Shown here one piece after another: positions 23,901-35,790 of a DNA stretch of 64,000 nucleotides. Below the pieces are notes generated by a model, which saw only the letters and a program-made list of their open reading frames with translations, had not been told where the DNA came from and did not search any database. The DNA is taken from NCBI RefSeq assembly GCF_000346465.2, contig NC_034009.1, positions 25,589,983-25,653,982 on the forward strand, read 5' to 3'. This DNA comes from Prunus persica (Eukaryota > Streptophyta > Magnoliopsida > Rosales > Rosaceae). The first letter of the stretch is position 1. Every line of letters starts with the position of its first letter. Both the position numbers and the translations under genes were made by a program.

Positions 23901-26137
23901 TAAATAATTTAGATTACATCCAACAATATTTAGATGGCACAGTTAAAATTAACTTTGGAAATCAACCAACTCAAAAATCTTCAATCCAACTACACCAACT
24001 TCCAACACCTAGTCAATCTCAAAGACATGTCCCGTCTAGACATTCCTTTACAGCATCCTCCTCTACTCTAGAAAGAGATCTAGAGTTAGAAAAAACATTA
24101 ATTGATTTAAAGTTAGAATCCTTAAGAAAAACTTGTCAAGTCAACCATCCTTGTTATAAGAAAAGATGAAAAATCAGATTCCCCAAATTCTCCCACACAA
24201 ACTGATTTTGAAGCAGAAGCCATCCCAGTAAACAACCAGTTAAGAGCCCTTAGGAAAGAATTCAAAATTAATTGGAAAATTTTAGATGATCATTTACATG
24301 CCCTTGAAAATATAAAAAGAAGAAATGCTTATCATACAGCTTACCCAAGTAAAGAACAAAGACAACAAATTTTTAATGAATCGAAAATTTTTATGAAAAG
24401 CACTAAGTCAGAAGTCTTCTATCTTGATTTTGTTGAAAGTCATCACATGCCTAAAGAGTTAAAATAGTTCCCCAGCAAATGCCACTTAAGTCTCAGAAAG
24501 AAAAACCTTTAATCAAATTCCAAGATCTGAAGTCAAGCCCTACCTTTAAGACAAAACCCACAAAATATATATATAGAAGAAATGCTTGAACAACTTACAC
24601 CAGTTCAAGAAAAAAACTGAGTCCTTTGGTCTTAAAGTTCTTGAGTCCTCCAATTTAGTCAATTCTTCTGATGATGAGTCTATAACCAGCAGTGAGACAG
24701 ATTTTAGTAATATATCAAAAATTGAAAATGCCTTTAAAACCTTAGAAATTGATAATAATCTGAAACTTAATAGATTAAGAAACAAAGTCAATCCTACTAG
24801 TCTAACAAAAAATTGGTATCCGAGACCAACCCCTCCAGATATCCAGTTTTAAGAAAGAAACTCCCAGAGTCAATTCTTAGTCTCCTCTGATAAATTATAT
24901 GAATGGAATATAGATGGCCTTTCTGAACAAGAAATCCTTAATAAACTTCAACATATGTCCATGGTAGCCAACAGTTACATAAGCAACCATAATTTCAGAG
25001 AGTCAGATATCATTCCCCTCCTAGAAACAGGATTCACCGGAACCTTACGTTCTTGGTGGGATAAACATTTAACTGAAGAATCAAAACGACAAATTATTCA
25101 TGTAGTCAAACTTAATGAAGAAGGTCTTCCTATTTTTGATGAACAATTAGGAAGAGGAATAGAAGATGGAGTCAACACTTTATTATACACAATAATTGAG
25201 CATTTCATAGGAACACCCAGTAATACTACAGCCTGAATCCATAATCAACTTAGTAATCTAAGATGTCCCAAATTAAGTGATTTCAGATGGTATAAAGATG
25301 TTTTCATTTCCAGAGTTATGCTTAGAGATGATAGTAATGAACCCGTTGGAAAGAAAAATTTATTAATGGTCTCCCTAATTTATTTGCCCATAAATAAATA
25401 AAAAAAGAACAATCCTTAGTAATGATCAAGGTCATATAGATTTTGATAATTTAACTTATGGAAATATTATTAGCACAATTAACCAAGTAGGAATGAAAAT
25501 GTGAGTTGATATGAAAATAGGAAAACAAATTCAGTCAAAAAGGAATTCAGCCAAATATGAATTAGGAAATTTTTGCGAACAATATGATTTAGCATCCATT
25601 CCGTCTTCCAGAAAAGCCAAAACTAGTCATCATGACCGACAAACTAGTAAACGAAGACATTATTCACGCAGGAAACAATTCTTCCGACATAATGATGAGT
25701 TCTATAGTAAAAGGACATACCACCTAAAGAAAAATTTGTCAAAAGTACGTGGAAAAGGAAAAAATGACAAACCTAAAAAGTCCACCGACAAAAGAAAATT
25801 TGAGTGCTGGAAGTGTAAAAAACATGGTCACTATGCTAATGAGTGTAAAGTAAAAGACACAATAAAGCAGTTGAAAATCACGGGTGAAGAAAAAGACAAA
25901 TTAATTAAAGTCTTACAATTAAGAAACTCTGAGTCTAGTGAAACTGACGTCACAGTAGCAAACTCAAGCTTAGTAAATTACAACTCCTCAGATTCCCTAC
26001 TAAGTTCCCCAAAAATCCAATTTGGTTGTAACGATAAGTGCTGTAATACTCTAAGTAAGTCAATTAATGTCCTTACAAAACAAGAGGAACAAGAAGAATT
26101 ATTAATTGATTTAATTAGTAAAGTTGAAAACCCATAA
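23900..26137 (+). pseudogene. Coat-protein-like region with zinc knuckle, broken
   Basis: Fragments in changing frames: an acidic Ser-rich segment (24586-24852), a capsid-like block with LLETGFTGTLRSWWDKHL (24955-25236, ended by TGA), and a basic Lys/Arg-rich segment leading to a CCHC knuckle CWKCKKHGHYANEC (within 25511-26137). The order and the CWxC knuckle are those of caulimovirid coat proteins. At least four internal stops are present. An acidic coiled-coil-like piece follows at 26325-26525. Confidence 0.65.
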
Positions 26138-26530
26138 TTAAAATATGAGTATTTAAAGAAATTAAGAAAAGTCATTGATCAGGAAGAATCAAGTCAACAA
26201 GCTCCCTCAAAGATAAGTCTGAACACTGTCTTAGAAAAATTCAATAAAAGAAAAGAAGTAACTCTACAGGATTTGCAAATAGAAGTAAAATTAGTCAAAA
26301 AAAGAAATAGTAGAATTAAAACAAATGAGCAACAAGTTACAAGCCGAGAATTTTGAAATTAAACAAGATTTGATTAATTTAATGGGAAAAGAAAACTCTG
26401 AGTCCAAGAGTCAACCAGAAAGTCCAGTAAATTCAGACGGTGAACCTTCAAATAATGATCAAACTATTAATTTAATAAAACAAGTAAATTTTAAAAAATG
26501 GTATCTAAAGTCGCTATATTTGTAAAAAAA

Positions 26531-26690
26531 TTTGAGTTAAATACAGTAGCTCTTTTTGATTCAGGAGCTGATCTGAATTGTATACAAGAAGGATTAATCC
26601 CTAACAAATATTATAAAAAGTCAAAAGAAAGTCAAAAGATTTTGAGTTAAATACAATAGCTCTTGTTTATTCATGAGCTGATCTTAATTG
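26531..26690 (+). pseudogene. Aspartic protease start, duplicated
   Basis: 26531-26580 encodes the LFDSGADLNC active-site motif. The same 50 nt recur 110 bp later (26641-26690) with a stop (tcatgagct) in place of the serine codon, ending exactly where the second Helitron-like repeat begins. The remainder of the polyprotein is gone. Confidence 0.7.
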
Positions 26691-26958
26691 CAAAAGGCAG
26701 ATAATGGTAAAACATTCAAAATACCAGAAAATGTCATTGGTTAATGCAAATATTAAGAATTGAAATTATTAATTAAATGAGGATAATATGGTAAATTCAC
26801 ACTTTTTATAAAAAATTAAAATTAAAAGAAAAATTAGATAATGGATCCTATTTTTATGGAACACAACTACCAATTTTTTTTTTTAATTCTAAAATAAATT
26901 TTAATTTTTTATAAAGAAATGCTTCTCGCAGGCGCTGAAGCGCGTGCGGAGAGACTAG
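26690..26958 (+). mobile_element. Helitron-like repeat, copy 2
   Basis: Direct-repeat partner of 21717-21990. Starts GCAAAAGGCAGATAATGG and ends GGAGAGACTAG/T. The next 35-40 bases (ATATTATAATATCATATATC...) are also identical to those after copy 1, so the copies share their flank and arose by duplication, not by two independent insertions. Confidence 0.75.
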
Positions 26959-27187
26959 TATATTATAATATCATATATCATATATGGTGTATATATATAA
27001 TTAGAAAAAATGGAGTAGGGGCCTGAGATCACACTAGTCCCTTAATGGCTCTGATACTGGGAGCACGTGTGGCCATTGGGCTTTCACACATGGGCAAATC
27101 TACTCTGATACCATGAAGGAAGTTGAAGTTCCACTTAAAATCAACTGGCAAATGGGGGAGTAACCTAACTTCTTATGCATCCTTTTA
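26959..27187. other. Retroelement scraps
   Basis: Two minus-strand primer-site-like strings (GGCTCTGATACTGG near 27046 and CTCTGATACCATG near 27104) point to debris of tRNA-Met-primed LTR elements. No gene is present. Confidence 0.5.
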
Positions 27188-27345
27188 GAGCAAGTCCACC
27201 AAGGAGCCCGAGCTTGAGGCTAAAGGGGGGCTGCGCGAAAAACCCAGTTCTAGTGGGCCACTTTTGCCGGAGCTGGCTGTGGGACCCACGAAGACGGACT
27301 TGCCCGAAAGCAAGTTTCGTCCGAGCTCGAGCCCAAGGGGAAGAT

Positions 27346-27618
27346 TGTAATGACCCAAATCTAAAATTCATATTTAATTAGTAATTTATTATGCGGAAAG
27401 ACAATTTTGCCCTTGGACTAAATTATGAACTCAAAGTTGACTTTTTGACCGAAAAGAAATTTGACAATTCCACATACACCGTTGCGTAGAGCACGACGAA
27501 ACGAGTTCGTAGACACGAAGTGAGCTCGAATCGGAATTTTAACGAAGAAAATACGAGTAAAATATCACAAAGGGCAAAATGGTAATTTAAAAAATCAGAT
27601 TTTATAAAAAAACCTCAG

Positions 27619-27660
<42 letters not shown>

Positions 27661-29880
27661 TCCCGCTGTCCTCCAGTCGTCACCTTCCAAGCACCATAAC
27701 TCACACCACCGACCACCTATGCACCTGCCGTCGGCTCCAACAGAACCAGCTCGGTTCCGTCTTCAAGCCCCAACCACTCTCCGCTGCCAGCCGTCGCTGT
27801 AGTCGCCGGAATCCGTCCAAAAACGGGTCGGTTTTGTCAAAACTTCAAACCGTTCGTTCTCCTTCAATTCTCCTCCAAATTTGTCGAGTAAGGTATGGAT
27901 TTCTACCTATTTTCCATGCTCTAGCTGATGGTTGGGTAGGTTTGCGTTGATTTTCACCGTAGCTAGCTCAGTTTTCAAATTGGACATTCGGCCGACTTTT
28001 GTCCTCCGTGTTCGGCCACTTCCGGTCAGTTTTTGGGGTTGGTCCAAGAACAAAAGTGGTTCCAAATATGGTGTTATACCTAGGATAGGAGTTTGGAGCC
28101 TTGTTTTTGAGATTTTCCGGCGATGCGTTATCGCTTTGGACACTCATCGCTGCCGGCGCGTGCGGCGGAGCGTGGGCGAGGGTGGTGCCGTGACACTGTG
28201 TTCTGATGCAATCCTTAGGTCGTCACGAGCGCATAGGAATTCGCGGATCTAAATTTGGATACCATTTAAGCCTCGAACGGATTTTCCATATTGTGCGATT
28301 ACCGGGTTCAATACTGTTGAGCCGTTGGATCGTCGTCAATTGTAGATATGTTACTCTAGATAATGTTAGAAATGTGTAGGATTCGACGGATTGTGAATCG
28401 AAGACCCGGATACTTCGAAATCACGAACCCAAGGGCTAGGGTTTAGAAATTATGAGATTACACGATCGTGAGTAATCCGACCGTCCGATCGACACCAATA
28501 CCCTCGGGACATGTGTCCTAGACATATTGGACCTTCTAGCGGCTTCCGGATCATATTGTGAGGTCATGGACCCGTGGGGTTCCGGATTGACTTTTTGGAC
28601 TTTAGCGCCTTTTTGAGTCCCAAGATATCGCTAAACTATCCCACGTGGAAGGAAAGCTGTTATGGGCATAGGAATCACTTTAAATTGACGCACGTACTGT
28701 TAGGAGCCGGGGGTAGGGTTTTTAATTTAATACTATATTGTATTAATAGAATATTATGGTCATTGAATCAGGCACCCGGGCACCAGTTGACCCGCAGGAG
28801 GGACCTTCAAGAGGTCCAGCGAGCTCAGACTATCAATGAGTGGACTCTTTGTTTTAATAAATGAATTTAAGCAGTTTAGTTTCAGTTATCAGCTGTTTTA
28901 TTCTGTTAAATATTTTATGTTGCATGCTGCCGAGTGAAATCTCCTTTAAAGAATAGAGAAAAAGATATTCTCGTTAATTATCCAACAGTTTTGCTTCAGA
29001 AACTTTATATTTTCTTAAACCACCTTGTACCCAGTTATTAAATGTTGACTTCGGATTATATTTGTTGCCTTCGGTTTAGTCGGCATGCTTGACAGTTGCC
29101 CCACGAGTTCCTTGGTACTCGAACTCGTGTGGAGCGAGTAATGCGGATAAAGGTGGACTACGGTCCCCTGAATCCTGCGAGTTGCGGCTCGGACTGACTT
29201 CGTGTCATTGAGACCTGCGAGTATGTGTCACCCATGGTGATGCAAGGAATTGACGGATATAAGGAATTGACGGAAATAAGGGTACACCTAGGTGATAGTT
29301 TAAACTGTTTTCAAATGTATATAATTATATACATGCATTGATTTCAGAAATAAAGAAAATAAGCTAGTTTGTATAACTGTTTTTACAGTGGGGTTAGTAT
29401 GTTCATATGGTATTTTCTAAACTTTGTTTTTGGGTCCACTCACCCTTTTTGTTGTTTTGCGCCCCCAAACAGTAGACGTGCACAGGAATCTACCACCGGG
29501 CCACTTCCCATCTTCCGCGCCTTTCTTCTGATGTAGGATTTGTATTTTGCACAAAGATTCACTCCTTTGTAAATTCGTAGTAGTCGCTCTGATGTTTTGC
29601 TCTAGATTGACACTTGACCTGTTGGAATGTATATATACGTATGCTGGCAGTTGGTTGTATATATATATACTTGTTTTGACAGGTGTAAAGATTTTGGTAT
29701 TGAGCCAGATACAAAAGAAACTCTGTCGGTTTTTCGGTAGAAGTCAACCTTTGTATTTTTTTTTTATCATGTTTTGTATGGAAGGGCAAATAGGTCATTT
29801 GTGCCCGACATTCACCAGGTGTCGGACACGCACAGGGTCTGGCTCGGATTCCAAAGTGGAATTTGGATCGGGTCCTATCA
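27346..29880. mobile_element. Solo LTR, 2535 bp, probably Ty3/gypsy
   Basis: Begins TGTAATGACCCAAATC and ends GGGTCCTATCA, flanked by perfect 5-bp repeats AAGAT (27341-27345, 29881-29885). It contains a (CT)n tract at about 27614-27656 and no coding capacity. Removing it joins GAGCCCAAGGGG-AAGAT to GACGTCATTG, which matches the uninterrupted sequence CTGAGGGCTGTGATGTCAGCG in the neighbouring Harbinger element (33765-33785). This confirms the boundaries. Confidence 0.9.
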
Positions 29881-30245
29881 AAGATGACGTCATTGCGTAG
29901 TTCAAATTTTACGGTAAAAAAAAAAAATTTGAACCCGCATGCGCTGACGTCAGCTCTGTGCTTTTCCAACGGCTAGAAGACACGTGTCGTAGCCTGGGCG
30001 CTCCGATCTGCTTCTCCTCTTCCAATCCAACGGCTGGCCTTTTTTTGGCAATAAAATTATGAAAAAAATTTGAAAGTTTTTTTAAAAAATACCAAAAAAT
30101 TCTGAATTTTTTTTTTCTATAAATACCTATCAATACCCTTCACTTTCAACACCAATCCTCATACATTTTCTTCTACTTCTACAATTATTCACTCTTTACT
30201 CAACATTTTATTCTCTTTCAAATTGTATTTTTATTTCTTATCCTT

Positions 30246-31283
30246 ATGGCTTCTTCTATCGAAACCGGAGGGGCGTGGAGCACCATGGAAGATGTTTTCT
30301 TGTCCGAGTCTTGGGTCCAAATTAATTTTTGTCTCGTGTCAGGTAATGAGATGAAATTTTGTCATATGTGAAAAAAAAATTCATGCCGAATTTTGTGAAA
30401 AAATTCCGGGGTCGACTCGTATAAAAATTGCATTGTCTAGTACGTGGAAAATTCTGAATAAAGAGTTGGCAAAATAGAGAGATGTCTTGGCAAAAGCGAG
30501 GGACAACCGTAGAAGGGGGGAAATCTTAGTAGTGTGGTAAATATTTTGTAATTTTCGTTTTGTTAAGTTTAATGTCCTAATATATATATATATTTTTAAT
30601 GTTTTTTGCATTTTCAATATTTTGTTAATATTTCTTGCATTTTCAATATTTTGTTAATATTTCTTGCATTTCCAATTGTTTCTTAATATTTGTTGCACAT
30701 CCAATATATTTGTAAGGTTAATTGCATTTTCATTATTTTTTTATGTTACTTGCATATCCAATATATTTTAAATATTTCTTGCATTTTCATTTTTTTTTTT
30801 TGGTTAATAGATGATTCAAGCACAGACGTGGTTTGGTGCAATTGGGTAAGGCAAAAAAACTTTCAACCATCATGAATGTTGGGAGCTGGTGAAAAATTGC
30901 AAATGCTTCAGAATTATTCTCACGGGCCCGCCGTTATGTTAAACGAGACGCCACTCCATGATTCAAGGACATCGGATTCACCTCTCGGTTCTCCTATGAG
31001 TCAAGACTTACCCATCGAAAATGAGCAGAGAGTCATTGGCCAAAAGGCTGCGAAAGAGAAGAAAAGGAGTAATTCTAGCAGTAATACATCAAAATTTTTG
31101 GAGGAAATTGCAAGGCAGAGCGCCATAAGAATTGAAATGGAGCGGAAACACCAAGAGAACGAGATGGCATTTCGAGCAAAATTTGTACAAGAAAGGGAGT
31201 TTTTGGGCAAAGAACTCATTGACAAGAAGGATCGGAAAACCATGGCCATGGATACAAGTCATATGTCCCTTGAAACAAAATAA
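30246..31283 (+). pseudogene. Harbinger ORF1 (Myb/SANT-like DNA-binding protein), broken
   Basis: Starts MASSIETGGAWST; the EDVFLSESWV segment resembles the trihelix/SANT start of plant Harbinger ORF1 proteins. A TGA at 30369 (after NEMKFCHM) ends the first exon where relatives have Trp. After an AT-rich stretch the C-terminal half (30876-31283) is open: VMLNETPLHDSRTSDSPLGS, then a basic QKAAKEKKR segment and a coiled coil. In active elements this protein guides the transposase to the ends. Confidence 0.8.
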
Positions 31284-31916
31284 TTTTAGAAGCTAGAATG
31301 AAGGGATGTTATGAGAAGAAGACTTTTTCGTGACGATGGACCTAGCAACACGGATTGGTTAAATGATCAAAACCATTAAATTAGTTGGCGTACCTTTTAT
31401 TTTTTTGCATTTTTCATGTTTTGTGTTAAAGTTGTTGTAATTCATGTATTTTATTTTAGTAGTAGTAATTCTTAATGACTTGTATTGGCTTTCTTTATTT
31501 AATAAACAAAGCATTCAATAAAATACCTTTTTATTCAACATATTCCATACATCAAACAAAACATAATTAAAAGGAAAAACCATAACCAAAGCATAATAAA
31601 AAAAATAAAAAAAAACTACAACCAAAGCACAATAATAAAAACAAACCACAACCAAACCATAAAAAATAAAAAAAATAAAACACAACCAAACCATAACTAA
31701 ATAAAACCTAACCAAAGCATCTATGCTCCATCATTCACTGTTATTGCCTTTCACCACCCATAGATGCTCCATCAAGTCAAGTTGACGCATTTCATGAATA
31801 TACGAAGATTGCATCTGTGTATATCGATCTACCATACGGGTCATGAAACGACCATCCTTAACCAACGAATTCGGCTGAAATATTTCTCCACTTGGCCCCA
31901 TGGGCCTTTCATAAAT

Positions 31917-33108
31917 TCATGTCAAGGCCGTGTTCATGGGATCCGGTTCGCATACCTCTGCAGTATCGTAATCATACTCATCCTCCACAATAATATTATG
32001 GAGGATGATGCAAGTCATCATAATACTTCTCAGGACCTCTTCATCAAACATACGCACCGCACCTTGAATAATCGACCACCGAGCTTGGAGGATGCCAAAA
32101 CACCTTTCGATGTCTTTCATGTATCCTTCTTGATAGGAAGCAAATAATTTTTGCTTCTGGGATCGGGGATTCGAAATGGATTTGATAAATGTGGTCCACC
32201 TCGAGTAGATGCCGTCAACTAGATAATACCTCATCTGGTAGACTGTATTGTTGATTTAATAGGTGATATTCGGGTCTTGACCTCTCAAAACATCGTTGAA
32301 AACCGGGGATTGACCCAGCACGTTGAGGTCATTTTGAGATTCGGCAACTCCAAAGAAGGCATGCCAAACCTATGTATCGAAGCCAGCAACGGCTTCAAAG
32401 ATGATACTTTTTTGGCCTTTTCTATTTCCGTAATCTCATTGCCAAGCAGTTAGGCAATTCTTCCATTGTCAGTGCATGCAGTTGATGCAACCAATCATTC
32501 CTGAAAATTCTCGAGCTTCGGCTTTTTGTAGAAGCCGTTGGAGGTCCCTTGGAGTAGGTCTGCGCAGGTAGTCCCTAGTGTACAAAGTTTCGACTACAGC
32601 ACAAAATCTTACCAAGGCCTCCAACGTAGTGGACTTCTTCATCCAGGCAATCTCATCCATCTGATCAGCAGATGAACCATACGCCAACATTCGTATAACA
32701 GCTGTAAGCTTTTACTCCGAAAGAAGTCCCAAAACCCCTGCAACATCACACTTTTGAACAAAGTATGCATCATAATTGCAAATATCATGCATGACTTTAT
32801 TGAATAAATGGGGTTGCATTCTATATCACCTTCGAAAATCAACATCAGAGTACCACGGCCGAGAATGCCTTTGCAAAATAATCTTCCAAAAGATTCTTAC
32901 CTCGAGAATGCCTGTGTCTGTCTACATTCGGGCCACGGTCGACTTGTGAACTACGACGGCGACCTTGGTTCTCTTCATCAAGCAAAGCCACTGCTATGAC
33001 AACTTGTTCATCTTCTTCTCTTTGCAACCTTTGCCTTTCATCTCATATACGGCTTCTCTCATTTGTTTCTCGCTCTTGCCTCTCCAAGCATCTCCTCAAA
33101 TCTTCCAT
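31917..33108 (-). pseudogene. Harbinger transposase (HARBI1-like, DDE_4), inactive
   Basis: Starts MEDLRRCLERQ at 33108 on the minus strand, with a TGA about 21 codons in. Open pieces at 33027-32845, 32690-32469 and 32234-31917 carry the family blocks MLAYGSSADQMDEIAW, YTRDYLRRPTPRDLQRL, LVDGIYSRW and CILHNIIVEDEYDYD. The block that normally reads IGSIDCMHW is IGCINCMH followed by a stop. The first catalytic Asp is therefore Asn, and the protein ends there. It cannot cut DNA. Confidence 0.88.
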
Positions 33109-33618
33109 TGAGAATGGAGTATGAAATCTAAACTCTAAGAAATAAAAATATAGAAAAGATGTGGTGTGAGAGGTATGAGCTGAGCTTCTGGTTTTATAGA
33201 AAATTTTGGCCAGATAGAGATGCCATATGGCTTGATTTGATAGGATGAAAATCTTATCTGAAATTTGAAATTCATCCGAAATTTAAATTTTGAAATTTAT
33301 CTGAAATTTGAGTTTTGAAATTCATCCGAAATTTGGACCCAAAAATATTATCCGGAAATTTTATCCGATTATGAGATATGAATAGTCTTGACACGTAGGA
33401 ACCCGAAAATCTTATCCGAAAATATTATCCAAATTAATTATTGAGGTAAAAAAAATTTGTGAAAAAAAATATAAAAAAATGAATACTAATTGCCCTTTGC
33501 CATGGCAACAGGTGGAAACACACAATGCTTTTTACAAAGGCAACCACTATTCACGTGAATAGTGGCTGCCCTAGCCCCCCTTGCCATGGCAAAGGGCAAA
33601 TGGGTGAAGTTGCTCTTA

Positions 33619-34527
33619 GAGCAGCTCCACCCCTGCACCCAAACAGGGCAAAAGGCCCCCTTGGCAAGCCCAAACAGCCTCCAACGTGAAAGACCAGGCT
33701 CGAGCAAGAGCTGGTTCCCACCAGCCCAGGCAAGCCCAAGGGCAGGTTTCGCTTGGGCTTCAGCCTGAGGGCTGTGATGTCAGCGCACGGTAATTCAAAT
33801 TTTTTTTACCGTTGGCGCGTGAAGTAAAAAAATTTGACTTCAGCACTGACAAAATCCAACGGGTATGTGCCACGTGTTGCAACCGGGACGCTCCGATCGA
33901 TTTTTTTCCAGAAATCCGAAGGTCATCGTTTTTTTTGGTAAAAAAATCTAAAAAATTATGTATTTTTTTCCTATAAATACCTAACCATTTTATTTACTTT
34001 CCACACCAAATCTTCATACAATTTCTTCTCCATCCAATATTTTTTACTCTCCACTCACATTATTCACTTTTCACACCAATTCTCCATGCAAACTCTTCTC
34101 CTTCCAATATGTTCTACTCTCCACTCACATTATTCACTTTTCACTGACATGGGACACGTGGCACAATTTTAGAGGGTAAAAATCTTATCTGAAATCTGAG
34201 ATTATACTTTTTTTTTAATGAATATCCGAAAATTTTATCTGGAATAAGACACGTGGCAACTGAGATTCTCATCCGAAAATCTTTTCTGAAAAATAATGGA
34301 CACGTGACAACCAAAAATCTTATCTGAAAATTAATTACAAAAAATTATCAAAATTAATGGTTTAAAGTATAAAAAAAATAGGAAATAAAGTACAATGAAT
34401 AGTATTTGCCTCAGACTTAGCCCTCATGGATGGAACCACAAATGACAAGGCTGACATTATTTACGTGAATAGTGACAGCCATTGCTTGCCCTTACCCTAG
34501 ACTTATTCTTTATGGGTGAAGATGCTC
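33619..34527. mobile_element. Short non-autonomous PIF/Harbinger element abutting the first
   Basis: 909 bp with inverted ends GAGCAGCTCCACCC and GGGTGAAGATGCTC, TTA on both sides (33616-33618, shared with the large element, and 34528-34530). Its first 500 bp follow the 5' end of the larger element, including TGATGTCAGCGC, CACGTG, GGACGCTCCGATC and CTATAAATACCTA. The transposase genes are replaced by AT-rich sequence, so it is a deletion derivative of the same family. Confidence 0.85.
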
Positions 34528-34530
34528 TTA

Positions 34531-35415
34531 GGATTTGTTTAGTTTTTCAATATGAGACAATTTCACTTTCACATTCTCACAGCCTGCACAACTCAAAGGA
34601 GCAAGAGAAAATCAATTTGAACCATCATAATCTGGATAATCAAGTCTGCATATCCTCTTTTTTTTGGGGATAATCAAGTCTGCAAAACCAAGGAACAGGT
34701 TCTTTTTTTTATTTTTGGTAATCTAGTCTGCTGCATAAATCAAGTGGAATCAAAACGAAGGGCATCGATCTGGATATGGGGGAGTTTGAAGAGAGAAAGG
34801 AGGGAGGCTTCAATGGCGGCAAGGAGAGGACGTAGACTTTGCTGATGGCGAGGTGGGTGGCTGGGGCCTCGACTGGCTGATGTGTTTCTTTAAATTGCTT
34901 AGTTGTTTCTTATTTTTCTTAGAGCTAACAGTGTTAAATTGATGTTAGTGGTTTGACCAAAAAATATATAAATGTTTAGTGGAAGTACGCATGTCAACAT
35001 TTTAGGTAGGGGACCGAGGGGTACAGAGAACGTCTCTAGGATTCATATTCTTACTACCCAAATTCGCACGAAAGCTTATCAAAGTCTAATTTCCACTACC
35101 AATTTTCTTTTACTTTTTAATAAAATATAACAAAATAAAAAGTGCTAAATACCATTCGAATTAACACGTGTATTCCGAAAAAAGGGGCTTTGTGTGTTTG
35201 GTTACATGATCTAGAAGCCAAAGCAGAGGAAAAATCATTCACCAACTGCTTTAAATTACATTGACTTATAATGATGTGATTTAGTTAATCGCAATAAAAG
35301 GTGTTATGTTATGTGATGAATCTTTTATTGCAATTTTAATAGGCTAATCATAGGATGGGCCCACATGTTAAGTAAAAATAGAAAAAATACAGCAATTAAT
35401 GGATTATGTCATTAA
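34531..35415. other. Spacer and left part of the third duplicated unit
   Basis: 34531-35040 has no gene. 35045-35250 repeats the AFC2-upstream segment also seen at 20075-20120/20775-20905 and 46750-46860. 35255-35415 is AT-rich insertion sequence of unknown type. Confidence 0.55.
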
Positions 35416-35594
35416 GAACATCTACAATGGTTGTTTTATTTTTCAACGCATTAGTTCAATGCAATAGAAAAAATACGGTAATTAACTATTGATCTAAAGC
35501 TATTGAACAATACCATTGTAAATAAAACTGTAGTTCAATTCAATATATACCAAAATAATTGAATTATTGCATTGAACAACCATTGTGGATGCTC
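35416..35594. mobile_element. Small Tourist-like MITE
   Basis: 179 bp with inverted ends GAACATCTACAATGGTTGTT / AACAACCATTGTGGATGCTC and TAA on both sides (35413-35415, 35595-35597). It has no coding capacity. Confidence 0.85.
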
Positions 35595-35607
35595 TAAGTA
35601 ATGCTGA

Positions 35608-35790
35608 CATGGCAGTGGCTTGAGCTGGAATTTGTAGGGGTCAGTCGCTCTGGACTTCTTTGATTATCACTTTTTCCCCATCTTTATACTTTTAATTTTG
35701 TGTATTTATTGTCAGCTTCCAAAATAAGAACAGTAAAAAGAAAAATGGCATAAAAATTGGAATGGAAAGGGAAATTACTTGGACTTGTCT
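35608..35790 (+). pseudogene. Duplicated tail of the PUF2-like gene
   Basis: 35608-35651 repeats the coding segment that specifies WQWLGLDFVGVSRS in the parent (9299-9342), with Trp changed to a stop (TTGAGCTGG). 35652-35790 follows the parent's 3' UTR (AGAACAGTAAAAAG, GGAAAGGGAAATTACT). It is a leftover at the edge of the duplicated P450 unit, with no promoter and no start. Confidence 0.85.

Larger units (their letters stand above)
22000..26690 (+). mobile_element. Endogenous pararetrovirus-like (Caulimoviridae-type) segment, decayed
   Basis: Reading left to right: a leader with a tRNA-Met primer site (22213-22225), movement-protein-like sequence, coat-protein-like sequence with a CCHC zinc knuckle, and the start of an aspartic protease. 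This is the gene order of plant pararetroviruses. Reverse transcriptase and RNase H are absent. Many stops and frameshifts and a hAT MITE inside the movement region show an old, inactive integration. A Ty3-type retroelement is possible, but the movement-protein similarity argues against it. Confidence 0.7.
27188..33615. mobile_element. PIF/Harbinger DNA transposon, split by a solo LTR
   Basis: Terminal inverted repeats GAGCAAGTCCACC (27188) and GGGTGAAGTTGCTC (ending 33615), flanked by the TTA target typical of this superfamily (27185-27187, 33616-33618). Without the inserted solo LTR the element is about 3.9 kb and carries the two diagnostic genes in convergent orientation: a Myb/SANT-like ORF1 (+) and a DDE_4 transposase (-). 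Both are broken. Confidence 0.88.

Noticed and set aside
21717..26995. An LTR retrotransposon bounded by the two 300-bp direct repeats
   Set aside because: The repeats have Helitron ends and a third, isolated copy at 60750; the primer site is about 220 bp away from the repeat instead of next to it.
27165..27381. Overlapping frames on both strands
   Set aside because: They lie in the Harbinger terminal region and run into the solo LTR; no family resemblance.
33486..33768. Overlapping frames on both strands rich in Gly/Ala/Pro
   Set aside because: They span the junction of two Harbinger elements; GC-rich terminal sequence, not genes.
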